DNA of 39,325 nt from Actinomycetota bacterium. GTDB lineage: Bacteria; Actinomycetota; Thermoleophilia; Gaiellales; Gaiellaceae. Below are positions 1-8,345 of the stretch, piece after piece. The DNA is taken from positions 1 to 39,325 of the forward strand of contig VAWZ01000100.1 in the NCBI GenBank assembly GCA_005888365.1, written 5' to 3'. Made by a program: the position numbers and the translations under genes. Below the pieces are notes generated by a model. It saw only the letters and a list, made by a program, of their open reading frames with translations. It was not told the origin of the DNA and ran no database searches. Positions within the stretch are counted from its first letter, which is position 1, and each line of letters begins with the position of its first letter.

Positions 1-1935
1 CTGCCCGACGGGCTCGAGCCCAGCCTCGCTTCTTCTCTCGTCGCAAACGGGATCAGCGGGCTCTTCGCGCACCAGGCGGAGGCCTGGGAAGCCGCGCACC
101 GCGGCGAGAACGTCGTCGTCACGACCGGGACGGCTTCGGGCAAGTCGCTCGCCTTCAACCTCCCCGTGCTCGACGCGATCGCGCGTGAGCCGAAGACGAG
201 GGCGCTCTACCTCTATCCGACGAAAGCCCTCGCACAGGACCAGGCGCGCGCACTCACCGAGCTCCGCGTCAAAGGAGTCAGGCCGGCGATCTACGACGGG
301 GACACGCCGCCCGAGCGGCGCTGGCAGATCCGCAAGTGGTCGAACCTGATCCTCACGAACCCCGACATGCTGCACGTGGGCGTCCTCCCACACCACGACC
401 GTTGGGGCGACGTTCTCCACAACCTGCGCTACGTCGTCGTCGACGAGGCACACGTGTACCGCGGCGTCTTCGGGTCACATGTCGCAAACGTGCTTCGGAG
501 GCTGCGGCGCCTCGCACGGATCTACGATGCCGACCCACAGTTTCTCCTCGCCTCGGCGACGATCGCGAATGCCGGCGAGCTGGCAGGCGCGCTCATCGGC
601 GAGCCGGCGACGGTGGTCGAGCACGACACCTCGCCGAGAGCGGAGCGCGAGGTCGTCATCTGGAACCCGCCGCTCCTCGACCCCGAGCTCGGCCAGCGCG
701 CGAGCCCGCTCGGCGAGGCGGCGCGGCTGCTTTCCCAGCTCGCCTCGCAAGGGTTCCGGACGATCTGCTTCACGAAGAGCAGGAAGGCCGCCGAGCTCGT
801 TCATCGCTTCGCGTCGCAGCGGGTCGAGATCGCCACCGCCGCGCGGTTGGCTCCGTACCGCGCCGGCTATACGCCGGAGCAACGGCGAGAGATCGAGCGC
901 AGGCTGGTCAAAGGCGACCTGCTCGGCGTCACCGCGACGGACGCACTCGAGCTCGGGATCGACATCGGCTTGCTCGACTGCGCGATCTCGGTCGGCTTCC
1001 CGGGGACTGTCGCGTCCCTGCGACAGCAGTGGGGACGAGCGGGACGCCGCGGGCGCGGACTGGCGGTCCTGATCGCGAGCGAGGACGCGCTCGACCAGTT
1101 CTTCGCGAGAGAGCCGGACGCCTTGCTCTCCCGGCGTGTCGAGGCAGCGATCCTCGACCATGCGAACCCGCGGATCCTCGATCCGCACGTCCTCGCCGCG
1201 GCTTTCGAGGCACCGCTCGACCAGAGCGACGAGGGAACCCTCGGACCAGAGGCTCTGGAACGGGCGGCGGCGCTGCCCGAGCTCGAGGAGACGCCCGCCG
1301 GATACGTCTGGAGAGGTCGGGACTACCCGGCTGCGCGCATCTCGCTCCGTTCCGGCGACACGGATTCCTTCACGGTGGTCGACGCGACGAGCGGTGCGCT
1401 CCTGGGCCTCGTAGAGCGCGACCGCGCGTACTCGACGGTCCACGAGGGCGCCGTCTACCTCCACCTGGGCGAGCAGTACGTCGTCGAGGCGCTCGATCTC
1501 GAGACGAGAGTCGCGCTCGTCGCTCCCGCGAGCGTCGACTGGTATACGCAAGTGAAGCCGGCTCGGCCTCGAGCTCGACTTCGGGCGGGTGGTCGTCTCC
1601 GAACAGGTGGTCGCGTACGCACGCAAAGCGGTCCGGGACGGCTCGACGATCGACGTCGTGCCGATGCTCATGCCGGAGACGACCTTCGAGACGGAGGCTG
1701 TCTGGTTCTGTCCCGAACCACGCCACCTGGAGGAGCTCGAGCGGATGCCGGTCCTCCTGGGGACGCTCCACGCAGCCGAGCACGCCCTTATCGCGCTGCT
1801 CCCGCTCCGGGCGATGTGCGACCGCTGGGACATCGGCGGGCTCTCGACCAACGTCCACTTCCAGACCGGTCGACCGACGATCTTCGTCTACGACGGTCAT
1901 GCGGGCGGTGTGGGGATCACCTCCCGTGGGTTTGA
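1..1935 (+). CDS. DEAD/DEAH-box helicase, DUF1998 family (5' partial, frame breaks near 1560)
   Basis: The open frame enters from the left edge, so the true start lies outside the window. Visible superfamily 2 helicase motifs are a Walker A (TGTASGKS, bases about 124-147), a motif Ia-like YPTKALAQDQ, the DEAH box (VVDEAHVYRG), SAT (LLASAT) and the C-terminal RecA-lobe motifs ending in QQWGRAGRRGRG. This is the layout of YprA/Hrq1-like helicases that carry a C-terminal DUF1998 zinc domain. Protein resembling the family continues to about base 1557 (VDWYTQVK). After that this frame yields only Arg/Pro-rich low-complexity residues to its stop at 1935, while the family C-terminus appears in another frame (next entry). 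The gene is therefore frameshifted or misassembled. The role in DNA repair or unwinding is known only from the family. Confidence 0.85.
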   Translation: MPDGLEPSLASSLVANGISGLFAHQAEAWEAAHRGENVVVTTGTASGKSLAFNLPVLDAIAREPKTRALYLYPTKALAQDQARALTELRVKGVRPAIYDGDTPPERRWQIRKWSNLILTNPDMLHVGVLPHHDRWGDVLHNLRYVVVDEAHVYRGVFGSHVANVLRRLRRLARIYDADPQFLLASATIANAGELAGALIGEPATVVEHDTSPRAEREVVIWNPPLLDPELGQRASPLGEAARLLSQLASQGFRTICFTKSRKAAELVHRFASQRVEIATAARLAPYRAGYTPEQRREIERRLVKGDLLGVTATDALELGIDIGLLDCAISVGFPGTVASLRQQWGRAGRRGRGLAVLIASEDALDQFFAREPDALLSRRVEAAILDHANPRILDPHVLAAAFEAPLDQSDEGTLGPEALERAAALPELEETPAGYVWRGRDYPAARISLRSGDTDSFTVVDATSGALLGLVERDRAYSTVHEGAVYLHLGEQYVVEALDLETRVALVAPASVDWYTQVKPARPRARLRAGGRLRTGGRVRTQSGPGRLDDRRRADAHAGDDLRDGGCLVLSRTTPPGGARADAGPPGDAPRSRARPYRAAPAPGDVRPLGHRRALDQRPLPDRSTDDLRLRRSCGRCGDHLPWV

Positions 1936-2098
1936 CGGCTTCGAGGGCTGGGTCGAGGACACCGCTCGCCTGCTCGCGCGCTGCCCGTGCACGAGCGGGT
2001 GCCCGTCTTGCGTGCAGAGCCCCAAGTGCGGGAACCTCAACGAGCCGCTCGACAAGGCGGGGGCGCGGACGCTGCTCGAGCGCATGCTACGCGCGTAG
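1589..2098 (+). CDS. C-terminal DUF1998/zinc domain of the same helicase, in a shifted frame
   Basis: This frame encodes the end of the helicase interrupted upstream. Homologous-looking sequence already begins at about base 1562 (LGLELDFGRVVVSEQVV), before the first GTG at 1589. The GTG is therefore probably not a real translation start. It ends with the cysteine cluster typical of this helicase family: CPC, then GCPSC, then SPKCGN, within residues about 146-160, followed by an LDKAGA-like segment. These cysteines presumably bind zinc. Without the upstream ATPase lobes the fragment would have no helicase activity. It is either the distal half of a pseudogene or part of an intact gene hidden by a sequence error. 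Confidence 0.8.
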   Translation: MVVSEQVVAYARKAVRDGSTIDVVPMLMPETTFETEAVWFCPEPRHLEELERMPVLLGTLHAAEHALIALLPLRAMCDRWDIGGLSTNVHFQTGRPTIFVYDGHAGGVGITSRGFDGFEGWVEDTARLLARCPCTSGCPSCVQSPKCGNLNEPLDKAGARTLLERMLRA

Positions 2099-2156
2099 TG
2101 TCGAGGTCGAGGCCTCCCGTTCGTCGTCCTGCTGGAATCCGAAGAAAGGAGGCTCT

Positions 2157-2525
2157 GTGAAGTACATGGCGCTCATCTACTCGGACGCGAGCCGGTGGGA
2201 GCACTTCTCCCCGGAGCAGCGAGAGGCGGCGTACGGCCGCTACCGCGCATTCGGTGAAGAGGCGACCCGGGCCAACGTGATGCTGGGCGGAGCCGAACTC
2301 GCGCCTACCCACGACGCGACGACCGTCCGCATCCAGGACGCGGAGACGCTCGTCACCGACGGCCCGTACGCGGAGGTGAAGGAGGCGCTCGGCGGCTACT
2401 ACCTGCTCGAGTGCGCGTCTCTGGACGAAGCGCTCGACTGGGCGGCGAAGATCCCCGGCGCCGAGCACGGCGCGGTCGAGGTTCGCGCCCTGCACGTCGA
2501 CGATGCGGGGAGTGAGGCGGCGTGA
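2157..2525 (+). CDS. YCII/DGPF-domain protein 1
   Basis: A protein of 122 residues of the YCII-related (DGPF) family, an alpha/beta ferredoxin-like fold of uncertain biochemical role. It shows the N-terminal MKYMALIYSD strand and the family motif VTDGPYAEVKEALGGYYLLE near residues 60-80. The GTG start at 2157 is chosen because it gives the MKY start shared with the next gene. A strong ribosome-binding site AAAGGAGG lies at 2145-2152, only 4 bases upstream; the ATG at 2166 would give more standard spacing but would remove the first strand. The stop overlaps the next start (GTGA). In known ECF42 loci DGPF genes are partners or targets of the sigma factor, and one follows here. Confidence 0.88.
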   Translation: MKYMALIYSDASRWEHFSPEQREAAYGRYRAFGEEATRANVMLGGAELAPTHDATTVRIQDAETLVTDGPYAEVKEALGGYYLLECASLDEALDWAAKIPGAEHGAVEVRALHVDDAGSEAA

Positions 2526-2878
2526 AGTACGCGTTCCTCATCTACGACGACCCCACGAGCTGGGAATCGCTCCCAGAAGACGAGGCGCTGAAGTTCCGAG
2601 CGCAGGAGATGCCGCGCTGGGAAGCTGCGATGGGAGAGCTCGCGAGCGTCGATCCGAACTTCGCGGGATACGAGCTCGAGAGTCGGTCGACCGCGAAGGT
2701 CGTCCGCGTTCGAGACGGCGAACGGATGGTGACCGACGGTCCATTCGCGGAGACGAAGGAGGTCATCGGCGGGTTCTTCGTCGCCGATGTACCGGACCTC
2801 GACGACGCTATCCGGCTCGGTGCCCAGATTCCGAGCGCGGAGGGCGGCTCCATCGAGATTCGCCCGGTCCTCGGCTAG
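2522..2878 (+). CDS. YCII/DGPF-domain protein 2
   Basis: A protein of 118 residues, paralogous to the gene just upstream and translationally coupled to it (GTGA overlap). It begins MKYAFLIYDD and contains the hallmark MVTDGPFAETKEVIGGFF around residues 65-85, then a charged amphipathic segment and a beta strand ending in IEIRPVLG. The family is widespread next to ECF41/ECF42-type sigma factors. Its molecular function is not established, and a small-molecule-sensing or enzymatic role has only been proposed. The tandem arrangement suggests a heterodimer or duplicated target gene. The sigma gene begins about 110 bases downstream, after an inverted repeat. Confidence 0.9.
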   Translation: MKYAFLIYDDPTSWESLPEDEALKFRAQEMPRWEAAMGELASVDPNFAGYELESRSTAKVVRVRDGERMVTDGPFAETKEVIGGFFVADVPDLDDAIRLGAQIPSAEGGSIEIRPVLG

Positions 2879-2940
2879 GAATGGTTGATGTGAAATCACA
2901 GACGCCGCAGCCGCCAGGGGGCTGCGCTCCGGGGATTTCC

Positions 2941-2978
2941 GCGCGACCGGAATCTGCGTGGGCGGATTCCGGTCGCGC
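2941..2978. promoter_or_regulatory. 14-bp perfect inverted repeat between DGPF genes and sigma gene
   Basis: Arms at 2941-2954 (GCGCGACCGGAATC) and 2965-2978 are perfect reverse complements around a 10-base loop. The element ends 9 bases before the proposed sigma-factor start at 2988. No T-tract follows the 3' arm on the plus strand, so it is not a classical rho-independent terminator. It could be an RNA hairpin masking the sigma factor's initiation region, a processing site between the DGPF and sigma cistrons, or a protein-binding operator. Confidence 0.6.
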
Positions 2979-2987
2979 AGGTTAGGT

Positions 2988-4187
2988 GTGCAGCCGACCG
3001 TCGAGCAGGTCTTCCGCGAGGAGTGGGGGAACGCAGTCGGCATCCTCACGCGCGCCATCGGGGACCTCGAGCTCGCCGAGGACGCCGTCCAGGATGCATT
3101 CGCGACGGCGCTCGAGCGCTGGCCCCGCGACGGCAGCCCGCGGAATCCGGGCGCCTGGATCATCACCACCGCACGCAACCGCGCGATCGATCGCATCAGG
3201 CGCGAACGCGTCTACCGCCAGAAAACCGAGCTCCTGGCACGACTCGAGGGGCTTCCGGAGGACGGGGACGAGATGAGCGCGATCCCGGACGAGCGTCTCG
3301 CGCTCATCTTCACGTGCTGCCATCCGGCCCTCGCTCCCGAGGCTCGCGTCGCACTTACGCTGCGCGAGATCGGCGGCCTGACCACCGGCGAGATCGCGCG
3401 GGCGTTTCTCGTCTCCGAGACGACCATGGCGCAGCGGCTCGTCCGGGCGAAGCGGAGGATCCGAGGCGCCGGCATTCCCTTCCGCGTCCCGCCCGATCAC
3501 CTGCTCCCCGAGCGGCTCCGGCCCGTGCTCGCCGTGCTCTACCTCGTCTTCAACGAGGGGTACGCGGCAACTGCCGGCCGGGACCACGTGCGCGAGGAGC
3601 TCTGCGACGAGGCGATCCGGCTCGCAAAGCTCCTCGCCGTGCTCATGCCCGACGAGTCGGAGACGCTCGGACTCCTCGCGCTGATGCTCCTCCAGGACTC
3701 GCGGCGGGCAGCCCGAGTGGGGCCGCGGGGCGAGCTCGTGCTGCTGGAGGAACAGGACCGCGCGCTCTGGAGCAGCGACCGGATCGACGAGGGGCTGCAC
3801 GTGCTCGGGCGCGCGCTCTCCTTGCGGCGGGTGGGTCCGTACCAGCTGCAGGCCGCGATCGCCGCTGCGCACGCAGAGGAGCGCCCGTGGGACGAGATCG
3901 TGTCGTTGTACGACCGGCTCGCGGCGCTCGATCCGTCTCCGGTCGTGCAGCTCAATCGCGCCGTCGCCGTCGGCCTCTCCGGTCGCCTGGAGGAGGGGCT
4001 CGAGCTCGTGGACGGGCTGGACGGTCTCGCCGGGTACCACCCGTTCCACGTCGCGAGAGCCGACCTCCTCCGCCGCCTCGAGCGCCGAGGCGAGTCCGCC
4101 TCCGAGTACCGCACCGCGATCGAGTTGACGGCAAACGAGGCGGAGCGCGACTTTCTCGAGCGACGGCTCGCCGAAGTGTCCCCGTAG
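2988..4187 (+). CDS. ECF RNA polymerase sigma factor, ECF42-like (DUF6596/TPR tail)
   Basis: A protein of 399 residues, about twice the length of a minimal ECF sigma factor. Region 2 spans roughly residues 5-80 ([16 protein letters not shown], then [22 protein letters not shown]). Region 4 spans roughly 105-165 with the helix-turn-helix [22 protein letters not shown]. The remaining 230 residues form a helical tail starting with [12 protein letters not shown], the DUF6596/TPR-like extension typical of ECF42. No anti-sigma gene is adjacent; in ECF42 the C-terminal extension is thought to regulate activity. The GTG at 2988 is preferred because it gives a normal short N-terminus; an upstream start would add about 10 residues and read through the inverted repeat. 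It likely controls the two DGPF genes directly upstream. Confidence 0.9.
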   Translation: MQPTVEQVFREEWGNAVGILTRAIGDLELAEDAVQDAFATALERWPRDGSPRNPGAWIITTARNRAIDRIRRERVYRQKTELLARLEGLPEDGDEMSAIPDERLALIFTCCHPALAPEARVALTLREIGGLTTGEIARAFLVSETTMAQRLVRAKRRIRGAGIPFRVPPDHLLPERLRPVLAVLYLVFNEGYAATAGRDHVREELCDEAIRLAKLLAVLMPDESETLGLLALMLLQDSRRAARVGPRGELVLLEEQDRALWSSDRIDEGLHVLGRALSLRRVGPYQLQAAIAAAHAEERPWDEIVSLYDRLAALDPSPVVQLNRAVAVGLSGRLEEGLELVDGLDGLAGYHPFHVARADLLRRLERRGESASEYRTAIELTANEAERDFLERRLAEVSP

Positions 4188-4203
4188 AGCTCGCTCAGCC
4201 GAG

Positions 4204-5283
4204 TCAGCCGGGCTTGCGCGCGACGAGGAACGGCGCCTCGCCGGCAAAGAGAGGCACGTACTCGTCCGGTATTCCCACCTCGCGGGCGGGCTCCTCCAGA
4301 CTGCGCCGCTCGACGCGAACGTCCGTCAGCGCTGTGTCGTGGGCAAGACGCACGAGATCCTCGTCCTCGTAGAACCGCAGCCGCGAGGCCATCGGCTCGG
4401 GCGCGGCCGGAGTCCCCCGCCAGGCGGGATCGCTCCCGAGCAGGACGAGCCGGCCGCCGTCCGCGAGCACACGGCGGATCTCTGCGAATGCTGCGACCGG
4501 ATCGGGAAGGAACCCGAGCACGCCCGTCATCGTGGCGCAGGTGAACATCTCGTCAGGAAACGGGAGCCGTTGCGCGCTTGCCTCGAGAACCTCGAGCCGC
4601 CCCTCGGCGACTGCGGCAGCGTTCGCCTCACGAGCGAGCCGCACCATCTCCGGGCTGTGGTCGACGGCCGCGGCCGAGCAGCCGGTCGCAAGCGCCTCCT
4701 GCAGGAATGCTCCGCCGCCGCACCCGACCTCGAGGAGAACGTCTTGCGGCTCGAGCGCGAGAAGCTCCAGAAGCACGACGAAGTTCGGGCGGTGGAAGAG
4801 CGGATCAGCGTACGTGGTACGGGCCACGCCTCCCGACGGACGGCGAGCGCGACGGTCGGTGAGCCAGTCACCGAAGGCGGCCGGTGCCGTCGCCTGTAGG
4901 AGCGGAGCCGCCACCTGGCCTGCGAACCAGCCTGCGATCTCGTCCGATCCGCCGAGCAGCCGTCCCCACCCGTGCTGCTCGACCGTGATCCGGGTGGCGC
5001 TCTCGAGCGGCTCGAAGGCGAGGACGACCTCGGTGAGCTCGTCCGGCTCCCAGCTCGCCGGTCGCCACTCCAACGCGACCTGCTTCTCGGGCTCCCAGAC
5101 CGTCACTCGGCCTATCTCCACAGCGCCCTCGCGCGCGATGCCTTCTGCCCGCAGCTCGAGATCGATGCCACGAGCGACCAGCGCTGCCGTGAGCTCCTCG
5201 ACGACGATCGCGAAAGCCTCCGCCGGCTCGAGCGCGACCTCGACCGAGACGTGTACGACGGCGGTTTGGGGCTCCGGCTCCAT
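4204..5283 (-). CDS. SRPBCC-domain / SAM-dependent methyltransferase fusion
   Basis: A protein of 359 residues with two domains. Residues about 8-140 look like an SRPBCC/START-type ligand-binding fold (AHSA1-like), with alternating beta strands such as VAIEWRP-like and RITVEQHGWG followed by a long C-terminal helix. Residues about 155-355 are a class I methyltransferase with SAM motif I LLEVGCGGGAF (residues 183-193), the acidic residue after strand 2 (AVDHSPEMV), and LRRVL-type post-motifs (FAEIRRVLADGGRLVLLGS). The substrate is unknown; the hydrophobic SRPBCC pocket may present a lipid or aromatic substrate. It is convergent with the sigma gene (16 bases apart). It starts 3 bases after the stop of the upstream gene on the same strand, so the two form an operon. 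Confidence 0.82.
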   Translation of the reverse strand: MEPEPQTAVVHVSVEVALEPAEAFAIVVEELTAALVARGIDLELRAEGIAREGAVEIGRVTVWEPEKQVALEWRPASWEPDELTEVVLAFEPLESATRITVEQHGWGRLLGGSDEIAGWFAGQVAAPLLQATAPAAFGDWLTDRRARRPSGGVARTTYADPLFHRPNFVVLLELLALEPQDVLLEVGCGGGAFLQEALATGCSAAAVDHSPEMVRLAREANAAAVAEGRLEVLEASAQRLPFPDEMFTCATMTGVLGFLPDPVAAFAEIRRVLADGGRLVLLGSDPAWRGTPAAPEPMASRLRFYEDEDLVRLAHDTALTDVRVERRSLEEPAREVGIPDEYVPLFAGEAPFLVARKPG

Positions 5284-5286
5284 CTG

Positions 5287-5742
5287 CTACCCGCCGAGCA
5301 GCGCGAGCGCGCGTTCGACCGCCCGGGCGGGGCTTTCCGCACGCTCGATGCCTGGGACCTCCGGCGCCCCTTCGAGGGCCACGACCGGCCTGCCGAGTCG
5401 CTTCGCGAACGCCATCTCCGCGAGGGTGCCCCAACTCCCTCCGACGGCTATGACCGCCTCGCCGCTCGCCGCCACCGCGAGGTTGCGTGCATGGCCGATC
5501 CCGGTCACCACGACGTGGTCGGCCCAACGATTCGCGGCCCGGCGCTCCTCACCCGGCAGGATCGCGAGCGTCGTGCCGCCGGCGTCCTTCGCACCGCGGT
5601 GAGCCGCAGCCATCACCTCGCCGAGGCCACCCGTGACGACCGTGCAGCCGCGCTCGGCAAGCAGGCGGCCGACCTCTGCGGCAGCCGCCTCCCACTCGGA
5701 GCCGCTACCGATGACCGAGACCTGGCGCGCCACCGCGGCCAT
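5287..5742 (-). CDS. TIGR00725/LOG-like Rossmann-fold protein
   Basis: A protein of 151 residues of the SLOG superfamily (TIGR00725-type; related to LOG cytokinin-activating and MoCo-carrier-like proteins). It shows strand 1 VSVIGSGSE, the glycine-rich CTVVTGGLGEVMAAAHRGA around residues 33-52, and AVIAVGGSWGTLAEMAFA near residues 95-112. That last segment matches the GGxGTxxE phosphate-binding motif of this fold, including the Glu. It probably binds a nucleotide or nucleotide-sugar, but the reaction is not identified. It is the first gene of a two-gene unit with the methyltransferase fusion, separated from it by 3 bases. Confidence 0.82.
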   Translation of the reverse strand: MAAVARQVSVIGSGSEWEAAAAEVGRLLAERGCTVVTGGLGEVMAAAHRGAKDAGGTTLAILPGEERRAANRWADHVVVTGIGHARNLAVAASGEAVIAVGGSWGTLAEMAFAKRLGRPVVALEGAPEVPGIERAESPARAVERALALLGG

Positions 5743-6037
5743 GCTATGCGTTCGCCGTCGACGGGCTCGGCCCAGCCGGCAGGCGGAGCAGACGGCGAAA
5801 CCGTGATCTCGGAGGCGGCTTCGCCCGTGCGTGGTCGCCAGGCGCTTTGCCGCCGTAGCGCGCGTGCTCCGTCGCTCCTTCCGGAAGCCGCTTCCGGACG
5901 CCTCGAGCCACGCCAGTCGTCGTTCCCTGCGGTGAGGTCGGCGCTCGCGAGGCCGCTTCGCAGACCGTACAGATCAGGACCGACCCGACCTGGAAGCTGC
6001 CGCGCGAGAGCTCACGCTGCGGCGGGCGACAAGGTAG
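5743..6037. other. 295-bp stretch without a supported gene
   Basis: I see no convincing gene here. The ligD frame stays open past its TGA down to a TAG at about 5745, including a CxxC (ICTVC), but it has no usable ATG or GTG at its beginning, so it is left as non-coding. A short inverted repeat (9-base arms around one base) lies at 5880-5898. The region should hold the promoter of the leftward LOG-like gene. Confidence 0.4.
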
Positions 6038-8344
6038 TCAGCGGAGCGAGCGCAGTGCCTTCGTCAGGGACTGCTTGCCCGACAGCACTCCGGCGAAGAG
6101 GTCGCCGTCACGGGCGACGCGGTCGAGAACAGTCCCCATCGTGAACGACGAGAGCTCGAGCTTCGGGGTGAGCTCGTTCCAGCGGAGCGGCGCCGAGACT
6201 GGAGCTCCCGCCCGCGGACGCACGGAGTAAACGCTCGCGTTCGTCTTTCCCGGGCCGTTCTGGTTCGCGTCCACGAGGACGCCCTTGCGCTTCTGCTTCG
6301 ACCATTCGGTCGTCACGAGCCCGGGATGCGCCCGCGCCAGCGCTCCCGCGATGATCGAGGCGAACTCGCGGGCCTCCGCGAAGGTGTGCCGCCGGGCGAT
6401 CGGGACGAGAATGTGGATCCCGCGAGAGCCGGACGTCTTCGGAAATGCATCGAGCTCGACCAGGTCGAGCGTCTCCTTGACGAGCTTGGCGACCTCGACG
6501 ACGTCCTCGAAGGTCGCGCCCTCGGCCGGGTCGAGATCGAACATCACCCAGTCCGGGCGCTCCGGGCGGTCCTCTCGGGACGACCACGCGTGCATGTCGA
6601 TGCAGCCCATGTTGACCATCCAGAGCAGGGCGAGCTCGTCGTCGACGATCGCGTACTCGATGGTCTTCTTCTCACCCTCGCGGGTCGACGCAGGGAACGG
6701 CACGCGCCTGATCCAATCGGGCATGTGCGAGGGCGCCTGCTTCTGGAAGAAGTGATTGCCCTGCCACCCGTCCGGGTAGCGCTTCATCGTGAACGGCCTG
6801 CCGCGGAGATGGGGCACGAGCACTTCGGCGACGTCGCGGTAATAGGTGAGCAGATCGCCTTTCGTGATGCCTTCCTCCGGCCAGAACGGCTTCTCCAGGT
6901 TCCGGAGATGCAGCTCGCGGCGCCCCTTCTTCACGACCGCGGGCAGCGAAGACTGTTCCCTACGCACGTCGTCCGCAGGTTTGTCCTCGCGGAGCCCCAG
7001 GTAAACCGGCGCGCGTAGTCGACCCTCTCTCGTCCACTCCGCGAACTCGACCTCGGCGACGAGCTCGGGCTCGACCCAGACCACGTCCGATCGCCGCACC
7101 CGCGGCATCTTGGGCGGCTCCGCAAAGGGCGAATCCGAGGTCTCGAGAGGCTCGAGCAGTTTCCTGAGCCGAGCAATCTCGGCATCCGTGTAGCCCGTCC
7201 CGACGTTGCCCGCCCACCGCAGTCCGCCCGCCTCGTGCACGCCGACGACGAGGGCGCCGAAGCCACCCGTGCGCCTCCCCTTCCCCTTCGTGTATCCGGC
7301 GACGACGACCTCCTGGCGTCCGCGGACCTTGACCTTGCGCCACTCCGTGCCTCGTCTGCCCGGGAAGTAGGGAGAATCCTCGCGCTTCGCGACCACGCCT
7401 TCGAGGCCCTGGGCTCTCGCCGCACGCAGCAGCGCCTCCCCATCGTCGAACTGCGGGGAGACGACGACTCCGCCCGCCCGCGGGTCGACGAGCCGTTCAA
7501 GACGCGCTCGGCGCTCTGCAAGCGGCAGCTCCAGCAACGGCTCCCCCTCGACCTCGAGGACGTCGAACACGACGAGGGCTGGCGTGCCTCCGCCCTCCTG
7601 CAGCAGCGAGAAGCGCGAGCGTCCCTGCTCGTCGAGGGCGCAGATCTCACCGTCGACAACCGCGTCGGCGGTGCGGACGGCGTGCTCGACCGAACGCGCG
7701 ACGGCCGCGAAGCGGCCTGTCAGGTCGTTCCCGTTCCGGCTCGTGAGCTTCGCGCTGCCGCCTTCGAGGGTCACGATCGCGCGAAAACCGTCCCACTTCG
7801 GCTCGTAGATCCAACCCTCGCCGTGCGGAAGGGACTCGGACGACATCGCGAGCATGGGCGCGTACTCCACGGACGAGCCGGCGGCACCGTCCTTCCGCAA
7901 GAGGAGCCAGTTCTTCGGATCCCGGTCGAGGGCAGCCGGAACGAGTGACCAGACGCCGTCCAGCCGCTCGCCGCTCAGACGAACCGTCAGGCCCCCGTTG
8001 CGCTTCTCCTCCAGCAGCTCGTAGGTTCCCCGATCCCAGATCTCGACCGCTCCGGCCCCGTATTCGCCAGCGGGAATCGTGCCCTCGAAGTCACCGTACT
8101 CGAGCGGATGATCCTCCACGTGGACCGCGAGCCGGCGCTCACCGCGATGCAGCGGAATGCCCTTGGGAACCGCCCAGCTTGCGAGAGCGCCGTTCCGCTC
8201 GAGCCGAAAGTCGTAGTGGAGCCGCCGCGCGTCGTGGCGCTGGACCACGAAACGCGGGGCGGCGCCGCGCCGCTTGGATCCGCTCCCGAACGGCTCCGGC
8301 GTTCGTCTCCGGTGCCGCTTTCGCCGGTACTCGTCGAGGCTCAC
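6038..8344 (-). CDS. ligD: DNA ligase D (phosphoesterase-ligase-polymerase), NHEJ
   Basis: A protein of 768 residues combining all three LigD activities in the order phosphoesterase, ligase, polymerase (the Pseudomonas order; in Mycobacterium the polymerase comes first). The 3'-phosphoesterase domain (about 30-140) has H37, H43 and D45 in QRHDARRLHYDFRLE and a VHVEDHP histidine pair. The ATP-dependent ligase domain (about 155-450) has the adenylated lysine K173 in EPKWDGFR and the EGVVAK motif at about 305-310. The primase-like polymerase (about 468-768) carries the metal-binding MFDLDP (D593, D595). The start is GTG at 8344, giving the family-like MSLDEYRRKR; no clear ribosome site precedes it. 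It repairs double-strand breaks with Ku, but no ku gene is in the window. Upstream lies an array of DnaA-box-like sequences. Confidence 0.95.
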   Translation of the reverse strand: MSLDEYRRKRHRRRTPEPFGSGSKRRGAAPRFVVQRHDARRLHYDFRLERNGALASWAVPKGIPLHRGERRLAVHVEDHPLEYGDFEGTIPAGEYGAGAVEIWDRGTYELLEEKRNGGLTVRLSGERLDGVWSLVPAALDRDPKNWLLLRKDGAAGSSVEYAPMLAMSSESLPHGEGWIYEPKWDGFRAIVTLEGGSAKLTSRNGNDLTGRFAAVARSVEHAVRTADAVVDGEICALDEQGRSRFSLLQEGGGTPALVVFDVLEVEGEPLLELPLAERRARLERLVDPRAGGVVVSPQFDDGEALLRAARAQGLEGVVAKREDSPYFPGRRGTEWRKVKVRGRQEVVVAGYTKGKGRRTGGFGALVVGVHEAGGLRWAGNVGTGYTDAEIARLRKLLEPLETSDSPFAEPPKMPRVRRSDVVWVEPELVAEVEFAEWTREGRLRAPVYLGLREDKPADDVRREQSSLPAVVKKGRRELHLRNLEKPFWPEEGITKGDLLTYYRDVAEVLVPHLRGRPFTMKRYPDGWQGNHFFQKQAPSHMPDWIRRVPFPASTREGEKKTIEYAIVDDELALLWMVNMGCIDMHAWSSREDRPERPDWVMFDLDPAEGATFEDVVEVAKLVKETLDLVELDAFPKTSGSRGIHILVPIARRHTFAEAREFASIIAGALARAHPGLVTTEWSKQKRKGVLVDANQNGPGKTNASVYSVRPRAGAPVSAPLRWNELTPKLELSSFTMGTVLDRVARDGDLFAGVLSGKQSLTKALRSLR

Positions 8345-8345
8345 C

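Noticed and set aside
2881-2987. An N-terminal extension of the sigma factor starting at 2958
   Set aside because: It would translate the right arm of the inverted repeat and add residues not typical of the family; GTG 2988 gives a normal sigma N-terminus.
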